From: Adlercreutzia wanghongyangiae
GTDB taxonomy: Bacteria; Actinomycetota; Coriobacteriia; Coriobacteriales; Eggerthellaceae
Direction: 5' to 3'
Length of the DNA stretch: 64,000 bases
Assembly: GCF_035989245.1 (NCBI RefSeq)
Contig: NZ_JAYMFF010000018.1
Span: 1-64,000, forward strand
Shown here: piece by piece, positions 47,947 through 57,240 of the stretch
How positions within the stretch are numbered: position 1 is the stretch's first letter
Layout of the letters: each line of letters starts with the position of its first letter
Notes under the pieces: generated by a model
Databases searched by the model: none
Told to the model about the DNA's origin: nothing
What the model saw: the letters and a program-made list of their open reading frames with translations, nothing else
Translations under genes and position numbers: made by a program

Positions 47947-49401
47947 TTATCGGGCTCGGGGCGCGTCGCCCTGCTCCACGAGGTTAATGAGCTCTTGGTG
48001 GGAATGTACGCCCAGTTTGGCGTAAATGTGACTTACGTGGGTCTTTACCGTGTTGTAGGACACTACGAGCTCTTCCTCGATGAACCGTACATTGCGCCCA
48101 CGTGCCAGGTATCCGAACACTTCGGCCTCCCGCGCCGTGAGGCCGCAGGCTTCGCTCATTTCCCGGCAGCGCTCCTCGAGCGAGAACGTCTCTCCCGAGG
48201 GCGATTCCAAAACGATGGACGGTCGGAGGGGCTCCAAGTTGCGGATAGTGCCGGAAAAGCTGAACCCTCGCTGGACGATGACGACGTAAGCGATGATGGC
48301 GAACAACGCCAGGACGATGGCTCCTGAAGAAGCGGCAGGGTTAACGCTGGAAAGATTGGCGATGCGCCCCAGATTCGCTCCGATGAGCGTTCCCCACGAG
48401 CTCATGGCCGCGCCCCAGGCAAGAATGGGCAGGGCACTGGGATGGTTGCGCGATGCCAGGGCGATAAGCACGTAGTACATCAGGATCTCGAACAGGCCGG
48501 TGCCGCAGGCGAGCAGCGTGTTCGAGAGATCGCCGCGATCGGCGAAGACCGGCAGTGCGGAAGGGGCTATGAACAGGAGGAGCAGCCCTGCCGAGGAGCA
48601 TAAGATGGATGCCTGGAACAGGGTGTCGGGCGACAGCGCAGTCGTCTTGAAGCAGGCGACGCCTACGAGCAACACGAGCGGAATGAGGGCGCCCAGGGCC
48701 AGGAGCGGTGTTGCCTCCACCTCGCCGAAGCGGAAGGTGAACCCGCAGAGCATGCGGAAAGCGAGCAGTGTCGCGAACAGCTGGTGGGAGAAGGGCAGGA
48801 ACGACGAGGGCGAGGTGAGCGCGAGATTGGCGGCGCTTTCCTGGCTTGATGCCGCGTCGAGCACGGGACGTGCCCTGCGGTTGGCAAGCAGGATGGTTGC
48901 GAGGGGCAGAAGACAGAGCAGGATCATGTTCGAAACGGTTGGCAGGGTGGCGAAGACGCTGCGAAACGCAAACGAGAGTACGTAGGCGACGCTCACGCCG
49001 AGGCACAGTTTCTTCATGCCCATGTCGAGGCAGCCGAGGCAACCGACTATCTCGGCGATGCTCAGTCCGATGGTTATGGCCGATGCGCCCGCGATGAGTA
49101 CCGGGGGAGCCGCGAGGGCGAGACCGATGGCCATGAGAAGGGCGCCCACTCCGAGGGATGCGATGCCGGCAACAACAAGGGCGCGTCCCGTAAACGGCTT
49201 TGGCTTCCAGTAAGAGACGATAGCCACCGCCGTGAGCGTGGCTCCGCCGAGGATCGCGCTGAGCTCGCGGGTCCAGGCGAAAACCGGATCGAAGAGGGGA
49301 AAGGCGCTGGAGTTGAGCAGCCAGTTGCTGGCGAAGATGGACGCGAAGATGAGAATGCGCAACACGAACAGATCGATGCGGTCGTTTTCGCGCTCGTTCA
49401 C
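47947..49401 (-). CDS. LuxR-family regulator with 12-helix membrane domain
   Basis: 484 residues from GTG 49401 with GGAGGGGG upstream. About residues 10-375 form ~12 hydrophobic helices (an MFS-like or sensor domain). The C-terminal LuxR helix-turn-helix is LTAREAEVFGYLARGRNVRFIEEELVVSYNTVKTHVSHIYAKLG (about residues 415-460). This architecture is highly expanded in Eggerthellaceae, where such regulators usually sit next to the reductase gene they control. It is divergent from the Tat flavoprotein and likely senses that enzyme's substrate, as inference. Confidence 0.9.
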   Translation of the reverse strand: MNERENDRIDLFVLRILIFASIFASNWLLNSSAFPLFDPVFAWTRELSAILGGATLTAVAIVSYWKPKPFTGRALVVAGIASLGVGALLMAIGLALAAPPVLIAGASAITIGLSIAEIVGCLGCLDMGMKKLCLGVSVAYVLSFAFRSVFATLPTVSNMILLCLLPLATILLANRRARPVLDAASSQESAANLALTSPSSFLPFSHQLFATLLAFRMLCGFTFRFGEVEATPLLALGALIPLVLLVGVACFKTTALSPDTLFQASILCSSAGLLLLFIAPSALPVFADRGDLSNTLLACGTGLFEILMYYVLIALASRNHPSALPILAWGAAMSSWGTLIGANLGRIANLSSVNPAASSGAIVLALFAIIAYVVIVQRGFSFSGTIRNLEPLRPSIVLESPSGETFSLEERCREMSEACGLTAREAEVFGYLARGRNVRFIEEELVVSYNTVKTHVSHIYAKLGVHSHQELINLVEQGDAPRAR

Positions 49402-49632
49402 AGTTCCCCCTCCCTGTGCTCCCTTTTTCGCGCAGCGGTCGGTGCGGCGCCGAACCATTTTACCAATATGAGGCCTTGAGCGGGGAGAAGATGAGGAAAT
49501 CACCCGAGTTGTATGAGGTGTTTCGCCTGGGTGATATGACGTGTTTTTCAGCTCTCGTGTCTAAGATTGCCCTTGTCGGCCATCGCCGGTGGGGCGGTGG
49601 GGGCAACGAAAATCCACGAGGAAGGGGATATC

Positions 49633-51315
49633 ATGATGAACGAGTCTTTGGCTATGAGCCGACGCGCCTTTTTCGGCTTGGGCGCCGCTGCAGCGGTTGC
49701 GGGGGCGGCTTGCGCAGGATGCGCGCCGAGCGCCTCGCCGGTTGCAGAGGAACTGTCGGATACGGGCGCTCAGGATGCATGGCTGGGCGAGGAGCCCCCG
49801 ATTGCCGATGAGGATGTTGTCGAGGTGATCGAGACCGACGTGCTTGTGTGCGGCGCGGGAACCTCGGGTCTGTTTGCCGCGTGCGCGGCGGCCGAGAACG
49901 GTGCTCGCGTGGTTTGCCTGGAGAAGGGCAGTATCGGCGGCGGCGTGCGCGACAACCTGGGTTCGCTCAACAGTCGCCTGCAACGGGAGGCTGGCTGCGA
50001 GATCGATGAGAACGAGATATGCAATGACCTCATGCGCTACGCCACCGGCTATGTGAACCCGAAGCTTTACCATATCTGGGCGCAGAACTCTGGCGAGGCG
50101 GTCGACTGGTATCAGGACCGTGTGGAGGAAGCTGGCTTCCAGCTGTTCTTCGAGGCAGCCAATAACGCCACTCCGACGTACTTCAAGCATTGGGCAACGG
50201 GACATATTCCCAGTTGGCCGGCTGATGCGGAGAGCTCTGGCCTGACCGATGTGGTGAACGGGAAGATTGTTCTGGGCGATTACGCGACGTCCCAGGGCGT
50301 GGAATTTCTCTTCAGCACGCCTATGGTGAAGCTGGTTGTGGAAGACGGCGCCGTCAAGGGTGCGTTTGCCAAGGGTCCCGAGGGTTATGTGAAGGTGCTG
50401 GCATCCAAGGGAACGGTGGTGTGCACCGGCGGCTATGCCCATAACGAGGAGATGCTGGAGGCGCTGCAGCCGCAAACAATGCGCAAGTATGCCGCCAACA
50501 TCGCGGTGCCTGGTACGACGGGCGACGGCATCAAGGCGTGCCTGTGGGCCGGTGCGCGCATGGATGATGTGCACACGGCCATGGTGTTCGACCGTGTTGC
50601 GATCAAGCCCGACCAGGTGCAGAGCTACGATGCGCAGGGCGAGTTGTTCTGGATGGGGTCGAATCCCTGGCTGAAGGTGAACCTGAACGGGGAGCGCTTC
50701 ATTAACGAATCGTCCCCGTACGACTACGTTCTCAACGCCGCCCTGAGCCAGCCGCACAACACCTTCGTCAATATTTGGGATTCCGACTACGAGCGCTATA
50801 TCGAGCAGTTTGACGTGCATGGCTGCGCCCGCTTCCTGCCGTTCGAGAATGGCGCGCCGACCAATATCACCCTGGAGACGGTGATCGGCATGAACGAGGC
50901 GTTGCTGGAGGACGGGTTCATCGTGAAGGCCGATACCATCGAGGAGTTGGCGGAAGGCCTGGGCATTCCGGCCGAGAACTTGAAGAAGACGGTGGAGCGC
51001 CAAAACGAGAACTACGATAACCAGGTGGACCCCGACTTTGGCAAGGAGGCCTTCCGCCTCTCGCCGATTCGCAAGGCTCCTTTCTATGGCGTGCGCACGT
51101 CGGGCTATATGCTCTGCACGCTGGACGGCATCACTATCAACGAGCAGTTCCAGGCCCTGAACGAGGCGTGCGAGCCTATTGAAGGGCTCTACGTGGCGGG
51201 TGTGGATTCGGGTTCCTACTATGCCGGCACCTACCCGAATATGTCCACGGGCAATTGCTGCGGCCGCTCGATCACCTTCGCGCGCATGATCGGCAAGGCT
51301 CTCGCGGCCAAATAG
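49633..51315 (+). CDS. Tat-exported FAD-dependent reductase (fumarate-reductase-like)
   Basis: 560 residues from ATG 49633. The signal peptide has twin arginines (SRRAFFGLGAAAAVAGAACAGC) ending in a Cys, so it is probably a Tat lipoprotein. The FAD-binding fold begins DVLVCGAGTSGLFAACAAAENGARVVCLEKG. The reductase-family motifs NGERFINESSPYD and the C-terminal GLYVAGVDSGSYYAGTYPNMSTGNCCGRSITFARMIGK are complete. Such flavoproteins reduce electron acceptors such as fumarate, urocanate or plant phenolics, and the substrate here is unknown. No cytochrome domain or FMN-bind motif is present, so it needs a separate electron donor. The LuxR gene is divergent 231 bases away. Confidence 0.9.
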   Translation: MMNESLAMSRRAFFGLGAAAAVAGAACAGCAPSASPVAEELSDTGAQDAWLGEEPPIADEDVVEVIETDVLVCGAGTSGLFAACAAAENGARVVCLEKGSIGGGVRDNLGSLNSRLQREAGCEIDENEICNDLMRYATGYVNPKLYHIWAQNSGEAVDWYQDRVEEAGFQLFFEAANNATPTYFKHWATGHIPSWPADAESSGLTDVVNGKIVLGDYATSQGVEFLFSTPMVKLVVEDGAVKGAFAKGPEGYVKVLASKGTVVCTGGYAHNEEMLEALQPQTMRKYAANIAVPGTTGDGIKACLWAGARMDDVHTAMVFDRVAIKPDQVQSYDAQGELFWMGSNPWLKVNLNGERFINESSPYDYVLNAALSQPHNTFVNIWDSDYERYIEQFDVHGCARFLPFENGAPTNITLETVIGMNEALLEDGFIVKADTIEELAEGLGIPAENLKKTVERQNENYDNQVDPDFGKEAFRLSPIRKAPFYGVRTSGYMLCTLDGITINEQFQALNEACEPIEGLYVAGVDSGSYYAGTYPNMSTGNCCGRSITFARMIGKALAAK

Positions 51316-51612
51316 CCGGGCTTCTTCGCCCTCCCTCTTGCAGGCGCCCCGTCGTCCTCCCCGGCGGGGCGCCTCGCTGTGCAGGGGTGGAAATATGTGC
51401 GGAGGATGCTCGGCCGGCAAGAGGGTCGCGGTGCGCCGCATGGGCCGGGCGAAGGGAGATGACTGTGAGGGGGGGACGGCCGTCGGTTTCCGTTGACCGC
51501 TGGGTGAACAAACGAGGCCGCGGGGGTTTCCGGGGGTTCCATGGTGTAGCATGGGCGGAAACTTTCGCCCGCGCGCCGGTGCGGGCGGGCCTGATGTTCG
51601 AGAGGAGACGTT

Positions 51613-52515
51613 GTGGTCAAGATCGTCACCGATTCCGTCGCTTCCATTCCCGCCGAGGTGGTGCGGGCGCGCGACATCGAAGTGGTGTCGCTGTACGTGA
51701 GCCGCGAGGGGCGCGAGTATCGTGAGGCCGATATGGACGTGGAGGCCTTTTACGAGGATATTGCAGACATGATCGATAATCCACCCACTTCGAGTCAGCC
51801 CTCTCAGCATGCGTTGGAAACGATATTCGAGCGCGCCGCCGAGGCCCGCGACGAGGTGCTGGGCGTGTTCATGTCGTCGAAGATGTCGGGTACGTTCGAG
51901 GGGGCCGTGCGCGCTGCCCGGGCTGTGAAGGAACGCTTCGGGCACTTCCATTGCACGCTGGTGGATTCCACTTCGAATTGCGGCGACGAGATGTTCGCCG
52001 TGCTGGATGCTGCCGATGCGCGCGATGCGGGGGCCACGCTGGGGGAATGCGCCCGGGCGGTCACCGATGCCGTGGCGTCGTCGCGCTTCATCTTCGCGCC
52101 GGAGAGCCTGGCGTTTTTGAAGGCCGGGGGCCGCATCGGGGGCGCCTCGGCGCTGCTCGGCGGCCTGTTGCAGATATCGCCCGTGCTGACCGTGGCCGAT
52201 TGGGAAACGGCGACGCTCGCCAAAGTGCGCACGTGGAAGAAGACGCTGGCGCGCATGGTGGACACCTTCAAGGACGATATCGACGCTTGCGGGCTGAAAC
52301 GCGTGGTGGTGCACTACATCGGCTCGGCGGCACCCGCCCTGGCCTGGGCCCGCGATGCGGTGGAACCGGTGGCGGGACGCGCGGTGGAGGTGTTGCCCGT
52401 GAGCCCGGTCATCGGCGTGCATGTGGGACCGGCTCTGGGACTGGCCTATGAGTGCGAGCGCCCCGTGCCCGGCAAACTGACGGCCTCGGCAAGCGAGCTG
52501 GTGTTCAGTTTGTAA
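51613..52515 (+). CDS. DegV-family protein (second copy)
   Basis: 300 residues from GTG 51613 with GAGAGGAGACG upstream. Family motifs: KIVTDSVASIPAEVV, TSSQPSQHALETIF, MSSKMSGTFEGAV, and the lid segment FLKAGGRIGGASALLGGLLQISPVL. The C-terminus PVIGVHVGPALGLAYE is complete. Only distantly similar to the copy at 44867. It presumably binds a different fatty acid. No kinase partner nearby. Confidence 0.9.
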   Translation: MVKIVTDSVASIPAEVVRARDIEVVSLYVSREGREYREADMDVEAFYEDIADMIDNPPTSSQPSQHALETIFERAAEARDEVLGVFMSSKMSGTFEGAVRAARAVKERFGHFHCTLVDSTSNCGDEMFAVLDAADARDAGATLGECARAVTDAVASSRFIFAPESLAFLKAGGRIGGASALLGGLLQISPVLTVADWETATLAKVRTWKKTLARMVDTFKDDIDACGLKRVVVHYIGSAAPALAWARDAVEPVAGRAVEVLPVSPVIGVHVGPALGLAYECERPVPGKLTASASELVFSL

Positions 52516-52555
52516 CTCGGCGTGGGCTGGGGAGCCTGCGGGCGGCCGCCTGCGC

Positions 52556-53491
52556 TCAACGCGCTGTCGCACGCAGGGCGGCGGGGGATTCCTGCAGTTC
52601 GGTGAGGTTCTTCCAGAAACGCTTCGGCATGAACTGGCGGCGTAGCTCGGGGTTGTAGCGAGCGTCGATGGACACGCTGCGGTAGAAGGTGCGCCAGGCT
52701 TCGGCGTACAGGGCCTCGTCGGTGCTGTCGCGGGGAAGGGCGCGCTGCAAGTCGCCGTTGCCGTGAGTGCTCACCAGATACCACTCGCCCCCGTCGTAGA
52801 CGCCGGCCAGCTCGTGCACCTCGTCGTAGATGATGAAGGGCGCGTCGCCCATGCGCTCTACAAAGTGCGCCATGATAAGCGGCACCACCGAGGCCTTCGG
52901 GTTCACGCGCGCAAACCACAGGTCGGCCCCATCGCCGCGCAGGTGCTGGAAGCGCGCGAACTGGCGCATATGCTCGCATTCCTGGCTCACGGCGCGCGCG
53001 ATGCGGAAGAGGTGCTCCACGGCCGGATGCGTGATGTCCGAGAAGGCGCGCCCGCGTTGCTTGGGGCAGGGGCCCACGCCGCCGCGGCCCTTGCAGGAGA
53101 GGCGCTTGCGGCACTGATCGCAGCGGCGGCGCTTCTGCTCGTCCATGGCGTAGCGCACGAAACGAAAGACCGCGGTGCCCGCATCCGGGTCGTCCGCGCA
53201 GGCGGCGCGCTTTACGGCCAGCGCGGCCGCCCAGCCGCAGGTTCGCTTCACGCCGCGCAGCACGCGCTCGGCTTTGGCTGGGTCGGTCTCGATGGCGGCC
53301 ACGCGCTGCCCGAGACGCGGCTGCAGGCGCGCCTCGGGAGCCACGTCGGTGGGCTTCTCGTGCCGCTCGTACGAGACGAAGACGGCGGTGAGCAACCCTT
53401 CCAAGGAGCCGTCGTAGGCGTAGGCTACCTCGCTGTAGATTTCGGGAGCTGCGGAGCGCGGCTGGGCGGCGGTTGTCTTCGAGGAGGCCAT
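52556..53491 (-). CDS. DUF4130/TIGR03915-type DNA metabolism protein
   Basis: 311 residues. N-terminal EIYSEVAYAYDGSLEGLLTAVFVSYE and the C-terminal FWKNLTELQ region identify the TIGR03915 (SAM-associated, DUF4130) family, which is almost always encoded next to the radical SAM protein upstream (gap 8 bases). A Cys-rich insert RRRCDQCRKRLSCKGRGGVGPCPKQR lies at about residues 117-143 and looks zinc-binding, an addition not usual in the family. The DNA-repair role is inferred from the partner's features and the SOS-like promoter. Confidence 0.85.
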   Translation of the reverse strand: MASSKTTAAQPRSAAPEIYSEVAYAYDGSLEGLLTAVFVSYERHEKPTDVAPEARLQPRLGQRVAAIETDPAKAERVLRGVKRTCGWAAALAVKRAACADDPDAGTAVFRFVRYAMDEQKRRRCDQCRKRLSCKGRGGVGPCPKQRGRAFSDITHPAVEHLFRIARAVSQECEHMRQFARFQHLRGDGADLWFARVNPKASVVPLIMAHFVERMGDAPFIIYDEVHELAGVYDGGEWYLVSTHGNGDLQRALPRDSTDEALYAEAWRTFYRSVSIDARYNPELRRQFMPKRFWKNLTELQESPAALRATAR

Positions 53492-53499
53492 GGGCTTCC

Positions 53500-54948
53500 C
53501 TATGCCACCGAGCGGAGTGCCGCGCCGCTCGGGGTTGCCTGCGTTCCTTCCAGGGCCTTGCGCTGGGCGGCGAAGGCCGCATCGAGCGCCGCACGGTTCG
53601 CCGGCGTTGCCTCGGGCAATACGGGCGGCTCCTCAACCGATTCGAAGAGGCTCATCTGCCCGGCCATTGCCTTGTCGGCGCGGCGTCCGTGGCGTCCACC
53701 CTGGATGGGGGCCGCCAGGCGCGCGTGCAGGGCATCGCGCGAGAAGTCGATGCCGGAGCCTCCCCAGGCACCGTTCATGGTGATGAAATAGCGCGCTCGC
53801 TTGTATGCGATGCCGAGGCGGCGCAACTCCGCCTCGCCGAGCGTGGACTGGCGGCGCGCGCGGCAGATGAGCTTCGCCCCGCGCACGCCGATGCCGGGCA
53901 CCCGCAACAGTGCCTCCAGAGGCGCGGTGTTTACCTCTACGGGGAAGAAGTCCAGGTGGTTCAAGGCCCAGTTCGCCTTCGGGTCTACGTCTGGTTCCAG
54001 GAAAGGGTGTTCCTCGTCGATGATCTCCTCGACGCTGAAACCGTAGAAGCGCATGAGCCAGTCGGCCTGGTACAGGCGGTGCTCGCGGTTCAGCTGCACG
54101 GCATCGGTGGCGGGCAGGAGGGGATGGGCCACCGCGGGCAAATACGCGCTGAAGAAGACGCGCTTGAGCGACAGCTGCTGGTAGAGCGCCGCCGAGAGGT
54201 TCAGAATTTGGTGATCGCTCTCGGGCGTGGCGCCGATGATCATCTGGGTGGACTGGCCGGCCGGTGCGAAGGCCTGGGTCTTGCGGGCGATCTTCTTCGT
54301 TTGGTACACCGTGGTGCGCTTCTTCGCCAGCGACCGGGATTCCGCATCCTCGGCGATGGAATCGTGGATGTGTCGCATGGGGGCCAGGATGGAGCGGCGC
54401 GACTTGCCGGGGGCCAGCAGCCCCAGGCTCTGCCCGCTCGGCAGTTCCATGTTCACCGAGAGGCGATCGGCCAGCCGCCCCAGCGCGTCGATGAGCTCGA
54501 CGGAGGTGCCGGGAATGGCCTTGGCGTGGATGTAGCCGCGAAAGCCGTATTCTTCGCGCAGGATGCGCAGGGCCTCCACCATGAGCTCGGTGGTGGCATC
54601 GGCGCTGCCCGCCACGCCCGACGACAGGAAAAGCCCCTCGATGTAGTTGCGCCGGTAGAAGCCGATGGTGAGGTCGGCCAGCTCGCGCGGGGTGAAGGCC
54701 GCCCGGCGCATGGCAGCGTTGCTGGCCCGGTTCACGCAGTAGCAGCAGTCGTGGACGCAGATGTTGGTCATGAGCACCTTCAGCAGCGTGACGCAGCGCC
54801 CGTCGGGGGTGAACGAGTGGCAGCAGCCGGCCTGCTGCGCTGCCCCCAGCTGCCCCTTCTTCCCGTCGCGTTGAACGCCCGAGGAGGTGCAGGCCACGTC
54901 GTACTTCGCTGCATCGGCGAGCACTTCCAGCTTCTCGATGACGTTCAC
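53500..54948 (-). CDS. Putative DNA repair/modification radical SAM protein
   Basis: 482 residues from GTG 54948 with GGAGGGGC upstream. Radical-SAM cluster motif CVHDCCYC, then NRASNAAMRRAAFTPRELADL. The C-terminal helix-hairpin-helix LLRVPGIGVRGAKLICRAR is a DNA-binding element. This is the TIGR03916-type family, paired with DUF4130 proteins and thought to act on DNA. It carries an extra C-terminal tail of ~65 residues. A LexA-like box is in its promoter, as expected for a repair gene. Confidence 0.88.
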   Translation of the reverse strand: MNVIEKLEVLADAAKYDVACTSSGVQRDGKKGQLGAAQQAGCCHSFTPDGRCVTLLKVLMTNICVHDCCYCVNRASNAAMRRAAFTPRELADLTIGFYRRNYIEGLFLSSGVAGSADATTELMVEALRILREEYGFRGYIHAKAIPGTSVELIDALGRLADRLSVNMELPSGQSLGLLAPGKSRRSILAPMRHIHDSIAEDAESRSLAKKRTTVYQTKKIARKTQAFAPAGQSTQMIIGATPESDHQILNLSAALYQQLSLKRVFFSAYLPAVAHPLLPATDAVQLNREHRLYQADWLMRFYGFSVEEIIDEEHPFLEPDVDPKANWALNHLDFFPVEVNTAPLEALLRVPGIGVRGAKLICRARRQSTLGEAELRRLGIAYKRARYFITMNGAWGGSGIDFSRDALHARLAAPIQGGRHGRRADKAMAGQMSLFESVEEPPVLPEATPANRAALDAAFAAQRKALEGTQATPSGAALRSVA

Positions 54949-55008
54949 CGCTGCCCCTCCGTTTCAGATTCGCATGAGCACACTTGTTCGCCCGAATGAA
55001 TGTACGCT

Positions 55009-55038
55009 ATACTACCCGAATATATGTTCGCGTGTCAA
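55009..55038 (-). promoter_or_regulatory. SOS-type promoter of the radical-SAM repair pair
   Basis: On the minus strand TTGACA (55038-55033) and TAGTAT (55014-55009) are 18 bases apart. CGAATATATGTTCG (55017-55030, plus strand) fills the spacer and differs by one base from CGAAC-N4-GTTCG, the LexA box of Gram-positive and actinobacterial species. A weaker LexA-like match is at 54993-55006. Confidence 0.78.
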
Positions 55039-55086
55039 TGGGGTCGTGCAGATCGTGCATCGAATTAAAAGACCAGTTCAGATCAA

Positions 55087-55152
55087 TTTGCAAAAGTAGA
55101 AAAAGTTTGCAAAAGTAGAAAAAGTTTGCAAAAGTAGAAAAAGTTTGCAAAA
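55087..55152 (+). repeat. 19-bp tandem repeats upstream of an ATPase gene
   Basis: TTTGCAAAAGTAGAAAAAG occurs three times in a row (55087-55105, 55106-55124, 55125-55143) plus nine bases of a fourth. AT-rich, and ends 35 bases before the GTG start of the following ATPase gene. Candidate repeated operator; the divergent SOS promoter at 55009-55038 lies on the other side. Confidence 0.92.
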
Positions 55153-55187
55153 CTTCAGGTAGATAGTTGCTGCTCGAAGGGATAACT

Positions 55188-56300
55188 GTGCAGGCAAACA
55201 ATCCGTTTACGCCGACGTTCGGCATTATTCCGCCGTTTATGGCGGGTCGAGAAGAACTTGTGGAGGAGCTCTCCGCAGCTTTCGCCCATGGCCTGGGGGA
55301 CCCAAACTTGTGCACCATCGTGTCGGGCGCTCGCGGGACGGGAAAGACGGCGCTCCTCTCTTTTATGGGGGAGGAGGCGTCTTCTCAGGGATGGATTTGC
55401 GCGAATACGACTGCGGCAGAGGGCATGTTGGAAGATATATTACAGCAGGCCGAGAGCGGTGCCTGGGAGTTTATCGAGTCGCTGGAGCGCAAGCACTTGA
55501 GCGGCATCACGCTTGGTCAGTTCGTAGGGTTGGAATGGGAGAACGCTTCGGGCGATCCGGGGAATTGGCGCACTCGTATGAATCGCCTCCTCGATCAGCT
55601 CGGCGAGAAGGGCATCGGTCTTCTCATCACAGTCGATGAGGTGAAGGCGACGGTTCCGGAGATGAAGCAGCTTGCTCGCGTGTACCAGCATTTCGTCCGC
55701 GAAGGGCGAAACGTCGCTTTGCTCATGGCGGGCCTTCCCCATAGCGTTTCCGGGCTGCTGAACGACGAGGACGTGTCCTTCCTGCGCCGCGCCCGCAAGC
55801 ATTCGCTGGCGCGCATTCCCGATCGCGAGATTCGCGGGGCGGTGGCGCTTACGGTGGAGCAGTCGGGCCGAACCATTGACGGGGCCGGGCTCGATGTTGC
55901 CGTCGAGGCGATTGACGGGTTCCCCTATATGATGCAGCTCGTGGGATATTATATGTGGGCCCAGCATCCCGGCGAGCGCGAGATAAGCGCGCAAGACGTC
56001 GCCCGGGGCGTGTCGCGCGCGCAAAAGGAGATGATCGAGGGCATCCTCGAGTACACCTTCCGCGATCTTTCCAAAGGCGACCTGCGTTTTCTCGTGGCGA
56101 TGCTTCCCGATCAGAAGATGAGCGCCATGGCCGATGTGGCCCGGCGCATGGGCGTGAAGAGCAACTACGCCTCCCAATACCGCCGCCGTTTGCTCGAGCA
56201 GGGAATCATCGGGGAGCCGCAACGCGGTTACTTGCGATTCGACATGCCCGGCTTCCGCGACTATCTTGCAACCCGCGTCGAAGAGGGCGATCTTGCGTAG
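55188..56300 (+). CDS. AAA/STAND-like ATPase with C-terminal winged helix
   Basis: 370 residues from GTG 55188 with GAAGGG upstream. Walker A GARGTGKTA (about residues 46-54), Walker B LLITVDEV. The protein begins NPFTPTFGIIPPFMAGREELVEEL, as in AAA_16/Orc1-like ATPases of gut actinobacteria. A C-terminal winged helix (MADVARRMGVKSNYASQYRRRLLEQGIIG) suggests DNA binding, so it may regulate itself through the upstream 19-bp repeats. Function unknown. It is more AT-rich than neighbours. Confidence 0.82.
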   Translation: MQANNPFTPTFGIIPPFMAGREELVEELSAAFAHGLGDPNLCTIVSGARGTGKTALLSFMGEEASSQGWICANTTAAEGMLEDILQQAESGAWEFIESLERKHLSGITLGQFVGLEWENASGDPGNWRTRMNRLLDQLGEKGIGLLITVDEVKATVPEMKQLARVYQHFVREGRNVALLMAGLPHSVSGLLNDEDVSFLRRARKHSLARIPDREIRGAVALTVEQSGRTIDGAGLDVAVEAIDGFPYMMQLVGYYMWAQHPGEREISAQDVARGVSRAQKEMIEGILEYTFRDLSKGDLRFLVAMLPDQKMSAMADVARRMGVKSNYASQYRRRLLEQGIIGEPQRGYLRFDMPGFRDYLATRVEEGDLA

Positions 56301-56545
56301 GCGCTGACGCGTTTGCCTGAAGTACTGCTTTGTCTGCGAGGTCGTCTCCGGTCCCGTTACCGCAGACGGCGCCTGCTACGGCGGCGCCGTGGAGCTAGCG
56401 CGCAGGGGGCCACTACGATGGCGTGCGGTAGGCGCGGTATCTTCCGGGTCCATTTCGCCGGCTCTGCGGAAACGGGTGGGGGAATCGGGTATCATGTTCC
56501 CCATGGAAAATATGAGGGCGGACCTCATGGGACGAAAGGGCGGCC

Positions 56546-57229
56546 ATGGAAGCTTACAAGCGCGAGTTCATTGAGTTCATGGTGGAAAGCGACGTGCTGA
56601 AGTTCGGCGACTTCACGCTGAAGAGCGGGCGCAAATCGCCGTTCTTCATGAACGCGGGCGCGTACGTGACCGGCGAGCAGCTGCATCGGCTGGGTCTGTA
56701 CTACGCCCAGGCCATCAACGACAACTTCGGGCTCGATTTCGACGTGGTGTTCGGGCCGGCCTACAAGGGCATCCCGCTGGCGGTGGTCACGGCCATGGCG
56801 CTTGAGGAGCTCTATGGCAAAAAGGTGAAGTACTGCTGCAACCGCAAGGAAGTGAAGGACCACGGCGCCGACGCGGGCAACCTGCTGGGTGCCGAGCTGC
56901 ACGATGGCGACAAGGTCATCATGGTGGAGGACGTGACCACCTCGGGCAAATCCATCGACGAGACCTACCCTATCCTGAAGACGGCGGCCGATGTGGACGT
57001 GCGCGGGCTCATCGTGTCTTTGAATCGCATGGAGGTGGGAAAGGGCGGCGTCACCACGGCCCAGAAGGAGATTCAGGCGAAGTACGGTTTCCCGGTGGCC
57101 TCCATCGTGTCCATGGCCGAGGTGAAGGAGTGCCTGCACAACCATGAGGTAGCCGGGCGCGTGGTCATCGACGACGACATCGCGGCGGCCATCGACGCCT
57201 ACTACGAGCAGTGGGGCGCTAAGGAGTAG
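56546..57229 (+). CDS. pyrE: Orotate phosphoribosyltransferase
   Basis: 227 residues. It makes orotidine monophosphate from orotate and PRPP in pyrimidine synthesis. PRPP motif VIMVEDVTTSGKS and FGPAYKGIPLAV are complete, and the N-terminal FTLKSGRKSPFFMNAG binds orotate. No other pyr gene is adjacent. The 245 bases before it hold no gene I can support. Confidence 0.93.
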   Translation: MEAYKREFIEFMVESDVLKFGDFTLKSGRKSPFFMNAGAYVTGEQLHRLGLYYAQAINDNFGLDFDVVFGPAYKGIPLAVVTAMALEELYGKKVKYCCNRKEVKDHGADAGNLLGAELHDGDKVIMVEDVTTSGKSIDETYPILKTAADVDVRGLIVSLNRMEVGKGGVTTAQKEIQAKYGFPVASIVSMAEVKECLHNHEVAGRVVIDDDIAAAIDAYYEQWGAKE

Positions 57230-57240
57230 CCGCTGTGGGG

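Noticed and set aside
49561..52572. 1003-codon open frame on the minus strand across the flavoprotein and DegV genes
   Set aside because: It is opposite two genes with clear motifs and start sites, has no recognisable domain and a His/Arg/Ala-rich composition typical of antisense frames in GC-rich DNA.
55087..55152. CRISPR array
   Set aside because: The 19-bp repeats are directly adjacent with no spacers. No cas gene is in the window.
56301..56545. Small gene before pyrE
   Set aside because: Open frames exist but none has a ribosome-binding site or recognisable sequence.
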